Shown here piece after piece: positions 1 through 11,084 of a stretch of DNA of 64,000 bases. Position numbers and translations under genes: made by a program. Where the stretch lies: positions 32,189,585-32,253,584 of the forward strand of contig NW_024041150.1 in assembly GCF_014851395.1 (NCBI RefSeq). The letters are read 5' to 3'. Below the pieces are notes generated by a model. It saw only the letters and a list, made by a program, of their open reading frames with translations. It made no database searches and had not been told where the DNA came from. How positions within the stretch are numbered: position 1 is the stretch's first letter; each line of letters starts with the position of its first letter. Origin of the DNA: Micropterus salmoides (Eukaryota > Chordata > Actinopteri > Centrarchiformes > Centrarchidae).

Positions 1-59
1 ACACACATACACAGACTGTAGTTTCTCCACACTGCCTCCTCTACATGCTTTATTAGCCG

Positions 60-220
60 AGAAGACACACACACACACACGTGCGCGCGGCTGGTAGTAG
101 TGATGGTATTACTACTCGGCAAGTAGAATGACATCATCACCAGTCCTTCGAAACAGCAGCATGGACATGATCTGTCTGCTACTGAGCTGGAGGACACACA
201 CAAACGCACGCACACACACA
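60..220. repeat. CA-rich microsatellite patches
   Basis: Two short (CA)n tracts, near 66-80 and 191-219, flank about 110 bases of ordinary sequence. They explain the short threonine/histidine-rich reading frames here. Nothing else is recognisable. Confidence 0.8.
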
Positions 221-330
221 CGTCATGTATGTAGATTTCACAGCCACACAGTCATTGTTATTGATTGACGCCCTTATCAGGAAGGATGACATAATTTGCC
301 AGCACTTTCCAAAACCTGTACAAATCATTT

Positions 331-430
331 TTTATGATGTGACCGCTCCGGTTAAGGGGTTGGTAAGGCTTAGACAAAAAAACAACTTGGTTAGGTTTAG
401 GGAAAGATCATGGTTTGGTTTAAAATAACT
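331..430 (+). repeat. Dispersed GGTTAGGTTTAGG repeat, copy 1
   Basis: A segment containing TTGGTTAGGTTTAGGG followed by AAGATCATGGTTTGG. The same arrangement recurs at 14105-14185, 52428-52585 and 60275-60350, and on the minus strand at 33655-33715. It is an old, diverged interspersed repeat; I cannot name its parent element. The 67-residue reading frame over it (225-428) is not a gene. Confidence 0.6.
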
Positions 431-1458
431 ACCTAGATCAGATTTTATTGTAGATATGTTTATCCTTGTCTCTGTCCCCTTGCCTCACCCTGATTCACAC
501 CAGAGTCGTCCATGTGGTTCGTTGCCTGGAAACATTAGCAAATTAAACATTTTATTAGGGAGCATGAGGGATGTCACGACGCCTTCCCGGTCTCCAGTAA
601 GCAGAGTTTAGTGGTGTTCTGGCCTTTTACTAGAACATAGTACAACAAGCTGAGCTCAAGCTCTATTTTGACAACAACAAAAAAAGACCATACAGTTTTA
701 AAAATTAAAATGACATGCTGCAAAATTAGCAATTTGAGAGGAATAGCAATAAGGTTGTTGGCTGTCTGCTGTTTTCTTTCTGTTCTCTTATTCTGGTCCT
801 TAAACTAAAACACTAATATAAAATGCTCTCTTTACCCTGAAATTCTGCTGTTCTTTGTCGCGCCTGCCTTTTGATAAAGACACATATCAAACCACAGCAT
901 CCAACAGCCAGCTCCTGCCATAATTTTAGAAAGAGCATCACTGTGGGATGACCTCAGGGGCCTCAGTTCTTCTTCTGCACGCAATTAATGAGCTAATGTT
1001 CTCCCACAATCCAACACAATATAGTGCATTTTGGCTAATATTGATCAGGAAAAATTGTATTTTCTTTAATGGATGCTTTTATGGTTTTGTGGATACAACA
1101 GTGGTTTTTATTCCTGCAAGTGGAGTTAATGGACTTCTGTAATCAAGCAGTTAATCCTACTTTTTAGTTTTATTTACTGGTGTCCACATGTACTCAATAC
1201 AGGAGGAGTTTAGCAAAGTGAAGTTTCAATCTCTCTCAAGGTGCCAGATGCTGTATAATTGTTACAACAAACTAAAATGATAATTTTCTAAACACTGAAA
1301 GATCTAGCAAAGCTATAACAGAAGGAGAGTACCTGTCCAATGAACTGTCTGTATATCGATGATGAGTCACGTCATGTTACTGGAAGAAACTGGAGGAAAA
1401 TCATACCGATGCTAATGTTAGGCAAGAATATGTGTACGAGAATGCACCATCGTCTTTT
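431..1458. other. No recognisable feature
   Basis: AT-rich sequence without a convincing reading frame, terminal repeat or tandem array. The left end of the hAT element that follows should lie in or beyond this stretch, but I could not find a terminal repeat matching the right end near 4039-4053. Confidence 0.5.
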
Positions 1459-2942
1459 AAGTCACCTGTGTGGGAGTATTTTAGATTTAGCATTGACTAC
1501 AATAGCAATGGAGCGAAGGTCATCACTAAAATGGAGACCGTCTGTTAGCATTGCTTGACACATGTAAAGTATGCTAACAGTAATACATCTAACATGATGG
1601 CGCATCTACGCTGGCATCACCCAAACATATCTCTGGCCGGAACGAGGAAAGAGTCAGACTTGACAGGAAACAAACAACAAACTCTCCTTCTCACTGCCTT
1701 TCAAAAGACATTTCAGACAAATTCAGAAAAACACAAAGAAATAACTAAAGCTGTTGGGATGTTCATAGGTAAAGATTTACAGCCATTTTCAATTTTTACC
1801 AATACAGGATTTTGCCATTTGGTGAAAAAGCTTGAGCCGCGTTACAATTTGCTTTCCTCGAACGCACTTCACTAATTTCCTGAGCTCTATGAACAGACAC
1901 ATGTGGGAATTGAGAAACAACTGGCCAAAACTTCTAACACAGCTCTTACCAGGGCAGTTTCACTCAATGCAGTGTCCTGCCTTCTTGGGAAGGTCAGAAA
2001 AGTGGTAACGTTTTTCCACAAAAGTAGCCTGCCATCTACTCTGCCTTAATGGACAACACTGTGAAGAGGTCTGTCAAGGACAAGAACATTACCATCCTGA
2101 CTGACAGTAAGCTGAAACTGGCAGAGGAACTCATTCAGCTACTAAAACCGCTGACAACAGCCCGCATGAGCACTGAAACATCTCCCTCTGCATCAATGAT
2201 CCTCCCACTATAGAAAATGTTGCTCAAGTCCATGGTACCAAGGCATGAGATCACCCGAGATCTTGAAAGAAGGTACACAGACCCTGATCTTAAAGACTTT
2301 ATCCAGAGAGCTACAGCCCTTGAGCCAAGGTTTAAATCCCTGCCTTTCCTGGATGATGCCTCTTGCCTCCAAGTCTACAAGGATCTCACAACACACATTC
2401 TAGAGAATGAACAGGTATTGTTTATCTTTTTTTATGATGAGTAGATGGCTGTTTTGTTATTCAACCAAATGCTTTTTCTTTGTTGTTAATGTCAAACTAA
2501 TAAATTATGTGTCATTTATTCTTTCTCTTAGGGACAATGTTGTGAAGCAGGGGGAGCTGGGCCATCCACAGAACCACAGGAGAAATCCTCATCACCTCCC
2601 ATGAAGAAGACAGCTATGGCAGAGCTATTTGGAGAGCTTTTTGAAGCAAAGGAGCAGACCAAGCCCTTTTCCCAAATCATTGAGCAGAAGGTCAGCTCAT
2701 ACAAATCAGCAGACAGCATTCATGTGGATGCTGACCCACTGAGATGGTGGCAGGCAAATGGGAGTAACTATCATGTTGCAAAACTTGCACAACACCATCT
2801 CTGTGTCCCTGCAACGTCTGTACCAAGTGAAAGAGTTTTTTCAGCTGCAGGGGACATTGTAAGTGCAAGCAGATCTCGTCTTGCTGCAGAGAGTGTTGAC
2901 AAACTTATCTTTTTGCAGAAGAACCTGAAAATGGAGGAATAG
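1459..2942 (+). pseudogene. hAT transposase pseudogene (BED finger to dimerisation domain)
   Basis: This is a decayed hAT-superfamily DNA transposase, an enzyme that binds element ends and moves them by cut and paste in the nucleus. In order: a BED-type zinc finger at 1459-1640, with SPVWEYFRF, a Cys pair and HLRWHHP but a TAG stop at 1546-1548 between the cysteines; a stretch to 2207 with stops and shifts, yet still readable as LAEELIQLLKPLTTARMS around 2115-2180; an open piece 2217-2414 ending ILENEQ; an intron; and a C-terminal exon 2532-2942. The last exon has WWQANG, VPATSVPSERVFSAAG and LIFLQKNL, the hallmark hAT dimerisation region. Much of the catalytic core is missing, so it cannot be active. 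It resembles the ZBED/Ac-like hAT group. A domesticated ZBED-type host gene is unlikely because of the in-frame stops. Confidence 0.85.
2415..2531 (+). other. GT-AG intron inside the hAT transposase
   Basis: The reading frame ends ILENEQ at a CAG|GTATTG donor (2415) and resumes after a pyrimidine-rich TTTCTCTTAG acceptor (2531). Removing these 117 bases joins two open pieces in phase 0 (ENEQ to GQCCEAGG) with no stop up to 2940. This is direct sequence evidence for a spliced transposase transcript, although the element is now dead. Confidence 0.7.
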
Positions 2943-3044
2943 ACAGTAACTAACTAAGCACACATGTAAAGCCATAACAGACTGAATTTATGTGGCATAT
3001 ATGTTGTGAATAATACAGATACTGTCAGGTTTTGTTTTTGTTTA

Positions 3045-3785
3045 AAAAACAAAGTATCAGAATTCCTGACCCATAGCCGTCCCACTACATGCCCACTGGA
3101 CTCGATTCCTACGAATCTCCTCCAAGCCATATCTCCTGCTGTGGTCCCAGCTATCACTCATGTGATAAATACTTCTCTGGCTTCAGGAACCTTCCCGACC
3201 TCTTTCAAAAAGGCTGTGGTTTCACCCTTGCTTAAAAAGCCCTCACTTGACCCAACTCAAGTTGAGAACTATCGGCCAGTTTCTCTTCTACCATTTTTAT
3301 CCAAAACTATCGAATGGGCAGTATTCAACCAGGTCTCAGAATTCCTCTCACGGAATGACCTCCTAGATCCATATCAGTCTGGTTTTAAGAGGGGCCATTC
3401 TACTGAAACGGTTCTTCTGTCTGTAACAGAAGCCTTGAGGGCAGCTAAAGCTGCAGCCCAATCCTCGGTTCTTATCCTGCTTGACCCATCAGCTGCCTTT
3501 GATAAAGCCAAATCACATGATCCTCCTATTCGCACTCTCAGCAATGGGCATCTCGGATAACGCACTCCTGTGGTTCGAATCCTACCTCTCGGGGCGTTCC
3601 TACAATGTTTTGTCGCAAAGACAATTATCCTCCACCCGCTGCCTCTCCACAGGGGTGCCCCAAGTCTCAGTGCTAGGGCCCCTTCTCTTCTCACTTTACA
3701 CCACCTCACTGGGGCCATTGCTTTGGATGTAAACCACTTTGGATAAAAGCGTCTGCCAAATGAGTAAATGTAAATGTAAATTTTA
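3045..3785 (+). mobile_element. L2-like LINE fragment with its 3' tail
   Basis: A reverse-transcriptase fragment of a non-LTR retrotransposon. Residues recognisable in order: SIPTNLLQAISPAVVPAIT, LKKPSLDPTQVENYRPVSLL, DPYQSGFKRGHSTETVLLSV and SSVLILLDPSAAFD (first catalytic region, 3006-3560), then after a frameshift ISDNALLWFESYLSGRSY and STGVPQVSVLGPLLFSLYTT (3540-3710). The YADD box and all C-terminal parts are missing: the frame jumps at about 3720 straight to the 3' end, TTTGGATAAAAGCGTCTGC followed by (TAAATG)n. It is internally deleted and frameshifted. It lies between the hAT stop codon (2942) and the hAT right end (about 4053), so it inserted into the hAT element. Confidence 0.85.
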
Positions 3786-4050
3786 GGCTAGATTATCTGT
3801 TAATATAATTAAATTTTTTTGTTAATGTTCAAATTGAAAATGTTATTAATGAAAAACAAAGATTTTAGCTATATTGAAAGTATTTTTGCTCAGTAACACA
3901 AAATTGATTTTATATTATCAAATGTCTGTATGTAAGACAATGTTATTCTTGCAGAGAAAATACAGTGAGAACACTGAAACTGTCATGTTTTTTTTCTTCC
4001 TAATTTGCTGAACAAACCGAACTGTGGGCTTGTTGAACCGTTGCACCACT

Positions 4051-4053
<3 letters not shown>
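3786..4053 (+). mobile_element. Right end of the hAT element
   Basis: AT-rich 3' untranslated sequence ending in GAACCGTTGCACCACTAG at 4036-4053. GTGGTGCAACGG-type termini (read inward) are common in this hAT group. The partner terminus upstream of 1459 was not found, so the assignment rests on distance and end sequence. Confidence 0.5.

Positions 4054-4089
<36 letters not shown>
4054..4089. repeat. (TG)n microsatellite
   Basis: About 18 uninterrupted TG units directly after the hAT terminus. Confidence 0.95.
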
Positions 4090-4092
<3 letters not shown>

Positions 4093-4145
4093 GAAGGCAC
4101 AATTAAATCACACCCTTCAATATGAAAACAGACTGAACTAGTAAT

Positions 4146-4348
4146 TTAAAGGTTCAGTGTGTAGAATTTAGTAGGATCTACTGACAGAAATGCCATATAA
4201 TAACTGTTTTCAGTGGTGTAAAAAGACCTTACATAATGAACCTTTATGTTTTTATTACCTTAGAACATTTCTATCTACAAACATCGTTTTTACAGTAGCC
4301 CAAACGAACAAACGGCTATACAGAGCGTGTTTCAACAACAATTAACGT

Positions 4349-4380
<32 letters not shown>

Positions 4381-4390
4381 ATAGGCGCCT
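4146..4390 (-). mobile_element. TTAA family 1, fragment (one end only)
   Basis: It starts TTAAAGGTTCAGTGTGTAGA and then matches, in reverse complement, the right end of the elements ending at 10596 and 63976: the CAGAAATGCCATATAA segment, TTTTCAGTGGTGTA, and a block ending TTTTTATTACCTTA. A (GTA)n tract at 4349-4381 sits where the larger copies have (ATT)n. No second terminus is visible, so the copy is truncated. Confidence 0.7.
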
Positions 4391-5264
4391 GGCTTATTAG
4401 AAGTAAGAAAAGAAGATACATTTTGGCAAATAGAGGGCCTCAGATATTATTTAGCTCAAGAGCCGACAGAGCGTGTCCACCACCATAGCTTCTCCTGCGC
4501 GCTTGGAAAGGGAGGGGTGAACAGTGCATTTATGTGGTGTCGGAATAACCAGACCGTTTTTTTCCTCCTTAAATCAAAGAGAAATAAAATGTACATGGGA
4601 CATAAATAATTAAACAGAACTTTGACTTGTGCAAAATCACGTATTGCAGTCAGAAACATGGTTCCTCTTACAGTCAGCTACAAGAGAAGGTGTTTCATGA
4701 GTTTTATTTATGTTGGCAGTTCAGATGTGCTCTGACTGATGTGAACAGATGTAAACAGTAGACTGTAGAGTTGACCATGTTGCACAGCACACAGTGCAAC
4801 ATTTTTAACCTGTCATAGCAACGTCAAATTAAAACTTTCGAATGGCATAAATTATGGCACCCTGTATGTTGAAAGATAATAGATGGCTGAGAAACAGCAG
4901 TCTGATTTTGCATACTGTCAGTTACATTGCTCATTTTTTTGACCAGCAAGATGTTAATCACAATTTGATTTTAATTGACATTTCCTGCTTATATAAACCG
5001 CCAGTGTGGGTGTCAACAGTGGGAACAGAACCTGCAGGCGGAGTGGTGTCTTGCACTGCTGAGCTGCACAGCTACATAACAATTCTATTTATAGAAGAAT
5101 TACTTGAACAGGTTAATGTCTATTGGTTTGTTTTTGTTACATCACGTTCCTGTTGAAAGTTCTTCTTTAATAAGATCCATCACTGTCAGTTTTGTAAAGA
5201 ACATGCACAAACTTGTACTTAAGGCTCTCTAAGTGGTCTGAAGACTGGAATCAGTACAGTCCAT
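4391..5264. other. No recognisable feature
   Basis: Ordinary AT-rich sequence. A 100-residue reading frame at 4854-5156 has no recognisable domain. The first part may continue the truncated TTAA-family element, but I cannot align it with the larger copies. Confidence 0.4.
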
Positions 5265-6071
5265 TTACCATTTACACACACACAAACATATTTGCTCCTC
5301 TTTCACCGTGGTGACATCTCATTGACATCATGCATTCCCTAGCCCCTTACCCTAACCTAAACTAGTGTTGTAGTCAAGACCGCCCAAACCGAGACCAAGT
5401 CAAGACCAAGACCAGAGTTTATCAAGACCGAGACAAGACCAAGACTTTTAGGGGCTGAGAGCAGTCGAGACCAAGACTGAGGGAGGGCAAGACCGAGTCA
5501 AGACCAAGACCAGTTCCCTGCATTGCATGGCACGCAATAAAATGTGGAACAAAATCATAGGTACTTCTCAAATTGATCTGAAAGATCCACATTCCCATTA
5601 AAACACCCACATACAAACACTAAGAGCTGAAATCAACATAAGCATCGCAGGGAGGGGTGATATAATTAGGGTTATTGGTTGCATTTAAAGCAATAAGTTT
5701 TACTTCCAATTAAAGTTAGGATGTTAACAAATCAGACAATTCAAAAGTAATTTATTGATATTCCCAAAGTTATGGTATTGACTGGTCTTGAAATAAAATC
5801 CTGAGTCTTCAATGTCCAAGACTGAGACAAGACCAAGTACAAATGCGGTCGAAACCAAGACGAGACCAAGACCATCAAATATGTGGTCTTAAGACTGGTC
5901 TTAAGACCAAGACCGGTCTTGAGTACTACAACACTAACCTAAACCATCACATCTACATGCCTAAACCTAACCCCCTATTTCTGTCCCCACAGTGACTTGA
6001 GTCCCCATCAGTTGGTGTTACAGTCCCCACCTGGATCTAAAAATATGAAACACACACACACACACACACCT
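5265..6071. repeat. CCCTAACC-type dispersed repeat, split by a hAT element
   Basis: The flanks of the inserted element form one interspersed repeat: TTCCCTAGCCCCTTACCC and AACCTAAAC on the left, then CCTAAACCTAACCCCC and CAGTGACTTGAGTCCCC on the right, ending in a (CA)n tract at 6051-6069. A related piece with TAGTGACACGAGTCCC and a CA tail recurs at 51430-51515. Confidence 0.55.
5363..5936. mobile_element. Non-autonomous hAT element with 8-bp duplication
   Basis: The 574-bp element begins TAGTGTTGTAGTCAAGACC and ends GAGTACTACAACACTA, giving terminal inverted repeats of at least 12 bases (TAGTGTTGTAGT). The host octamer ACCTAAAC occurs immediately on both sides (5355-5362 and 5937-5944), the 8-bp target duplication diagnostic of hAT insertion. 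The inside is a run of CAAGACCAAGACC-like motifs and has no coding capacity. Confidence 0.9.
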
Positions 6072-6194
6072 GTTATAACATCATGAAGAGGTGTAATGTG
6101 AAATTGCCTAGGGAATGCTGTCTAGACAGCTGATGTGCATCCTTTGACCTCTGCAGCTTAGTCATCTAGGCATTGGAGGAAGGTGTTTCTGAGT

Positions 6195-6297
6195 GTGTGT
6201 GTGTGTGTGTGCACGACAGAGAGACAGGAATGCAATGAGTCTAAGTCAAAAAAGAGAGACATCACTGGAATAACTTACTTACTTACTTACTTACTTA
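6195..6297. repeat. (GT)n and (TTAC)n microsatellites
   Basis: A short (GT)n run near 6195-6211 and about six TTAC units near 6270-6297. Confidence 0.85.
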
Positions 6298-6387
6298 ATT
6301 ACTTATGTAGCATGTCTAAAGTAGCTATGAATTTTAATAAATTTATGAGAATTAATACCCAATTATGAATTTAATATTCAAACATAT

Positions 6388-6570
6388 ATTAATCCATAAA
6401 AAGCTCTCAATTAAAAAGGGGCACCACCGGAGTTGTTATTATCCTAGAGTCTCCGGACCTCTAGGTAGCTTTTAATAATTATACAATTATTCACCAGTGA
6501 TCAGTTAGCTAATAATCGCTCAATTATCTTAAATCAATCAGTCAGTCTCATATCTAAAGGGTCAGTTCTC
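6388..6570 (+). repeat. GGGGCACCACC repeat, copy 1
   Basis: Shares an ordered set of motifs with 53383-53545: AAAAGGGGCACCACC, AGCTTTTA, a TAATTA-rich block with CCAGTGATCAGTTAG (ACCAGTAAG in copy 2), and AATCAATCAGTCAGTCTCA. This marks an interspersed element about 180 bases long or longer. An LTR origin is possible but unproven. Confidence 0.6.
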
Positions 6571-8352
6571 TTGGCAGGGACGTGGAAATAGGCAACACAC
6601 ACAATTCCTTGGTTACAGTGAATTTGTTAAATAACTAAGGTGATATAAAAAGGTGGTTAAATACATCAGTGAAAATAAGCAATGGCTAAATAATGAGAAT
6701 GGAGGTTCGATTGTGGGAAGCATTTGACTCATACGGCAGAGGAGACTAAGCTATGAGTTTAGGAGTTAAAAAGACAATATTAACACTATGGGACATCCCT
6801 GACCACAGAATGTTTGTTTGGTCTTACTGCTTGTCGGCGGCCTGCTTTGGCCTGTTGCACGGGTCCCACGCTAGCTGCCCGATCCTGGCTTTTTTGCTAG
6901 GGATTCTCTGGGGTTCTCCGTGTCTGAAGAAAAACCTCAAGGGCTGGCCGTCCTCTGTCTGGCAATTCGGCTGTTTTCAGGTTTCCTTCGTTGCCGCTGG
7001 CAAGACCACGTGGTTTGGACTGACCTTGGTGAAGTTGCCTCGACGAAAAAGCTTAAAAAGGGAACTTGGTCGTTCCTGAATTAGACCAGTGTAACTTGGA
7101 CTGATAACTTTAACAAAACAAAAGAAAGAAAGAAAATAAAACAAGTAAAGTTGCTGTTAAACGAGGGAAAAATCGATGTCGCGGCACTTCGCGTGTGTAG
7201 CTTCAAGCGAAACAAAGACTTCGTTGCGCTGGTCGAATTCTTAGGAAGAGGCATGCCGGATGCGTGCCGAAGTATCCAGAGAGCAGAGCGGAAGAGAAGA
7301 GGGAGGGCGACGTCGTGTGTTGCTCTTTTGTGGTCTGGGGCGTGGTTCCCCAGGGGGCAGGGGGTCCTTCTAAACCTTTAATGTCTATAAAAAAAAGAAA
7401 ATCTATTTGCACGTATTATAATCAAATATTTTCCACAATCAAACCTCACTGGTCAAACAGTTCTACCGTTCTAAGTTAAGCATTTGGTAACAGGAAAACT
7501 CTTGTGAAATTATTGGTCATGATAAATGAGTGACATTTATACATTAACGGCATTTCTGACGATGGTATTTTATACTTATTTCGTCCACTTGGGGGAGCTC
7601 AGGTTACATGAGGAAAGCTTAGATTAAGATAGATTTTGTCACTTAGGCGTGAAGGGGGTATCCCTTTGATGGGGTAATGAAACACAGAGAAAGGACAGTT
7701 GCCACGGTTACGTGTGTGTGTGGGTGGGGGGGCAGGTTAGGGTTTCCGGGAGTTCTAATAGGCTGTTCAGGGAAATGCTAATCGCTGGTTAATGTCCCTT
7801 TTGTCAGTTTAACAGTCAGGCACCGCGTTATCAGGCTTTGGAATCAAAGGTGCCAGTTTTACGATCATGCTGCCCAGGAATAGCACTTAGAGAAAGGGAC
7901 CTCTCCACCCCCATTCTGTTGGGGTCTCTTCAGCCGTCTGTTGAAAGCTGATCTCAACCCCTCCTTCTCTCAGGGAGAGGGGAATAGTTGAGTAGTTCAA
8001 ATTTATTTAATATAAAATGCACAAATCCACACTGTTGTTCACTACACTTGTGATTATTATCAAGAATTTTAGTAATTGATTAAACGTTAAAGTCTGCTTT
8101 AAATAAAATGTTCTTTCTTAGTCCTATATGACCTCTATGATCGTACACCACATTTCTGTGGGATTTGAACTATTTTTTTGTCAGATAACGTAAGACATTG
8201 GAACACTTTGGGTTCTAGTAACTTGTGACAAACAGAACAAATGATTAATAGATGAATCAGGAAAGCATTTAACAGATTAATCAATAAAGAAAATAATTGT
8301 TTGATACAGCCCTAAATCACCCAAATAATTGTATTTTGGCAAAAACACCTCC
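6571..8352. other. Unassigned, locally GC-richer stretch
   Basis: Follows the GGGGCACCACC repeat with no clear border. It has a (GAAA)-rich patch near 7120-7140, a GT/G-rich patch near 7712-7735, and several short frames without recognisable domains (6753-7079, 7151-7381). It could be the body of the same element, but nothing in this window aligns to it. Near 8310 an old MITE end (ATACAGCCCTAAATC) is visible. Confidence 0.4.
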
Positions 8353-10596
8353 TTAAAGGTTCAGTGTGTAAGTTTTAGTGGCATCTAGGGTGAGGGTTGC
8401 GAATTTTAGAAACAAAGTAATATTGATTGCCATAATTTCAGCTTGTAGTAAAACAGTGCAACGCTTTTAACCACTTGGAAACGGACTTGCCCGGTATGGC
8501 GATGTAATCAATTTTTGCTGTTCTAGCTGTTTACATCCAAAATAAGTGGCCCTTTGTATCAACAGAGACAGTCTGATGGGCCGCCATCTTGGTGAGGTCG
8601 GCTTCGTTGCTAAGTTTCGTTTCTGTCGGATTGAAGTAGAGAAGAATTGTTTGTTTTGGTGGAGGCGGTCTTTATCTGCCTCTGCTGGCGACCCATAGGA
8701 GCTACACAGACATCCTGGATAGGAATCGATTCGTCTCGTCAATACGAACAGAAAGAGACCAAACTTGCAGCCCTGTAGGATGTTCTGTTCTCAAGCTGTG
8801 GCCTGTAAAGCATGGGACTGCTTTTGGTCATATATATTGACTGTTTTTATCAATATTTCAATGTTTTGGAAGCTTTATGTTATTTGGAATGTGGTTGTAT
8901 GGAGAGAAATAATGTTTTGAAGATGTCTATGAAGATTCTCAGTCATCCAGGTCATAGTTATCCAACGAAGGTTAAAATCAAGGGGAACTGGACTTGATTG
9001 AAGATACTGGAAGACGTTTCGTCCCTCATCCAAAGGACTTCTTCAGTTCTGACTGACTGGCAGGGAAACTCAGCTATTTAACCTCAGTGGGGTCGTTGGC
9101 CCGGGTCATCGATACCGCTGGTTCGTTAGAATTCCTTGTTGCTGTGACGACAGTCGTTACAGTCGTTAAGACTACCTGTGGCCAAGACTGAACGACCATC
9201 GTTGGTATATTCACCTGAGGCCAATAGGTTACGTTTGTTGAGTTTCCTGGGAAGTGATGAAAGGACAGCATTGTAAGTGGGGGATAAGTGGTGGCGATGT
9301 TTTGAAGATAACTCCGACTAAAAGTGAACATATAAACAGTAAATATGGCCCAAAAATGGACATTTGCCTGGTATATGGTTTGAAAGATTGTGTAATAACT
9401 GTTTCTTTTCATCAAATTTACAGTTACAGTTGTATTCCAGGTGTATTAGAAGATATTCAGGTGCATTATAATCTACCATATGATGGTTTTGAAGGTTTAT
9501 TGAATTAAAATATAGCTTTTTTTTTACAAGGCGAGGATGAAAATATTCTGTATTTCATCTCCATATAGTCTGTAATGGTAAAATAAATATGTTAATGTAC
9601 AATCGATTTATATTCCTTAGCTTCTGACCTTTCAAAGGAGACCAGAATTATGCATCTAGGCCTAATGGTTGAGGAGATATTACTGATTTATTTTGGGTAT
9701 GTTATTTTAGGCATTTTTCCTGGAAATAGGTGCCAGGGTCCATGGGCATTTAGCATGTGAAAGTACAAATTACACATTTGTGTGCACAATGGCGAGGCAA
9801 TATCCAAAGAAACCCAGTTTTTTTTTAATGCAAATTCGGAAAGTATTCATTATTGGTCACTTGATAGGTAGACGGTCATGTTATGTGTCACTATAAGCAG
9901 TAAAATAAATACATGTTTTCCACCAGGGCAGTATTCAACAGAAGTTTAGCAACAGCTTTCATTCGCTTCGCTAAAGTCCGATTAACTTAATTACCTGTCT
10001 AACAGAAAACAGACAACTTCAGCTTTGAAAACATCTGTCCCACATCAAAGCCTTCCATCTGGGAAAATCCACACCGATTATGTCCGTGATTTTTTGCCGT
10101 CATATTTCTGTATCTGTCCCAACTCCGTCTGGCTTCATCTTATTAAGATCCACACGTTGTCGGCTCACATGCTAAATAACACGTGTGCTCTTTCATTTGT
10201 CCAAATGTCACTTCTCTTCTTACTTCTAACAAACTAGAGGACTACTCAGAGACTGTTTATTATAATTATTATTATTATTATTTCCTCTTCTTCTGCTACT
10301 GACACATTTAACGTAGTGACGGGCGTCTACACTGCTGGAATTATACAAGAAGAAGAAGAACACCGTGATGACGAAACACACTCTGTAGCGCTGTTTGTCC
10401 GTTGTTGGTTACTGTAGAAATATGACAACAAAATACGTGACCTGTGAGAAGCAGGTGCCCGCGGTTATGTAGATATAAATGGCTCATTCTAAGGTAATAA
10501 AAATATAATGGTTCATTATGTAGGGTCTTTAGTTATGGATATTATGTTGCATTTCTGTCAATGAATCCTCAGAAATATTACATACTGAACCTTTAA
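8353..10596 (+). mobile_element. TTAA family 1, near-complete copy A (2.2 kb)
   Basis: Starts TTAAAGGTTCAGTGTGTAAG and ends ATACTGAACCTTTAA, so both ends carry TTAA and an inverted AGGTTCAGTRTGTAA. The right two thirds (9720-10596) match copy B (62740-63976): ACCAGGGCAGTA, AACACGTG, TTTGTCCAAATGTCACTTC, then (ATT)n and the end block. The left part has GCCGCCATCTTGG at 8580-8592, a YY1-like site. Short frames inside (8467-8742, 10025-10237) show no transposase motif, so this is a non-autonomous element. TTAA targets are typical of piggyBac, but the termini do not begin with the usual CCC, so the superfamily is open. Confidence 0.75.
8926..9200. repeat. Nested CCAGGTCATAGTTATCCA repeat in copy A
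   Basis: Contains TCATCCAGGTCATAGTTATC, GGAACTGGACTTGATTGAAG, and ATCCAAAGGACTTCTTCAG. Copy B lacks it at the matching place, and a related piece occurs at 56990-57100. It is a common type of fish interspersed repeat that I cannot assign to a named class. Confidence 0.55.
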
Positions 10597-11084
10597 TTAC
10601 AAAATGTTCTCACTGCCTTTGTGGTGAAAAGTGAATAATGGACAGACGATGAGGAAATGAGACAGAAGGCAGGATAATTTACTAGACTAGAGGTTACCCA
10701 TCAGTGACTGAGCTGAAGTTAATTAAATAATCAGCTTCAATGCTGCACCGTCACTACACCATGCTGGTCACTACAAAGATGTCATGGTGACGGAACAATT
10801 ACCCGATCAGATACTCACATCAGGAGCTGCTTTGATTTTTCTAAAGACAGAGAAAAACAAAGTTCACCATGTTGACTTTGCGTTTTTAATTCATTAAGTA
10901 TCACACAGGTGGCCCAATCAATTAAAAAGTCACATGACTCAAAAAGAGCTTGTTTATTTGACATTTTCAGTCATCAGTAATTTGCTTGGTTAAACTTGAA
11001 ATAACAGATTTTTCCACTTTAGATAAGCAGAAAAAGGCTAACATTGTGTTTTTAGAGAGTCTAAGGTAAGGCAAGGCAAGTTTA
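10597..11084. other. No recognisable feature
   Basis: AT-rich sequence between two mobile elements; no repeat or coding signal seen. Confidence 0.5.

Noticed and set aside
1340..1558. 72-residue frame upstream of the hAT finger
   Set aside because: The zinc-finger reading lies in a different frame over the same bases.
4854..5156. 100-residue frame as a host gene or exon
   Set aside because: No domain, no convincing splice signals or codon pattern.
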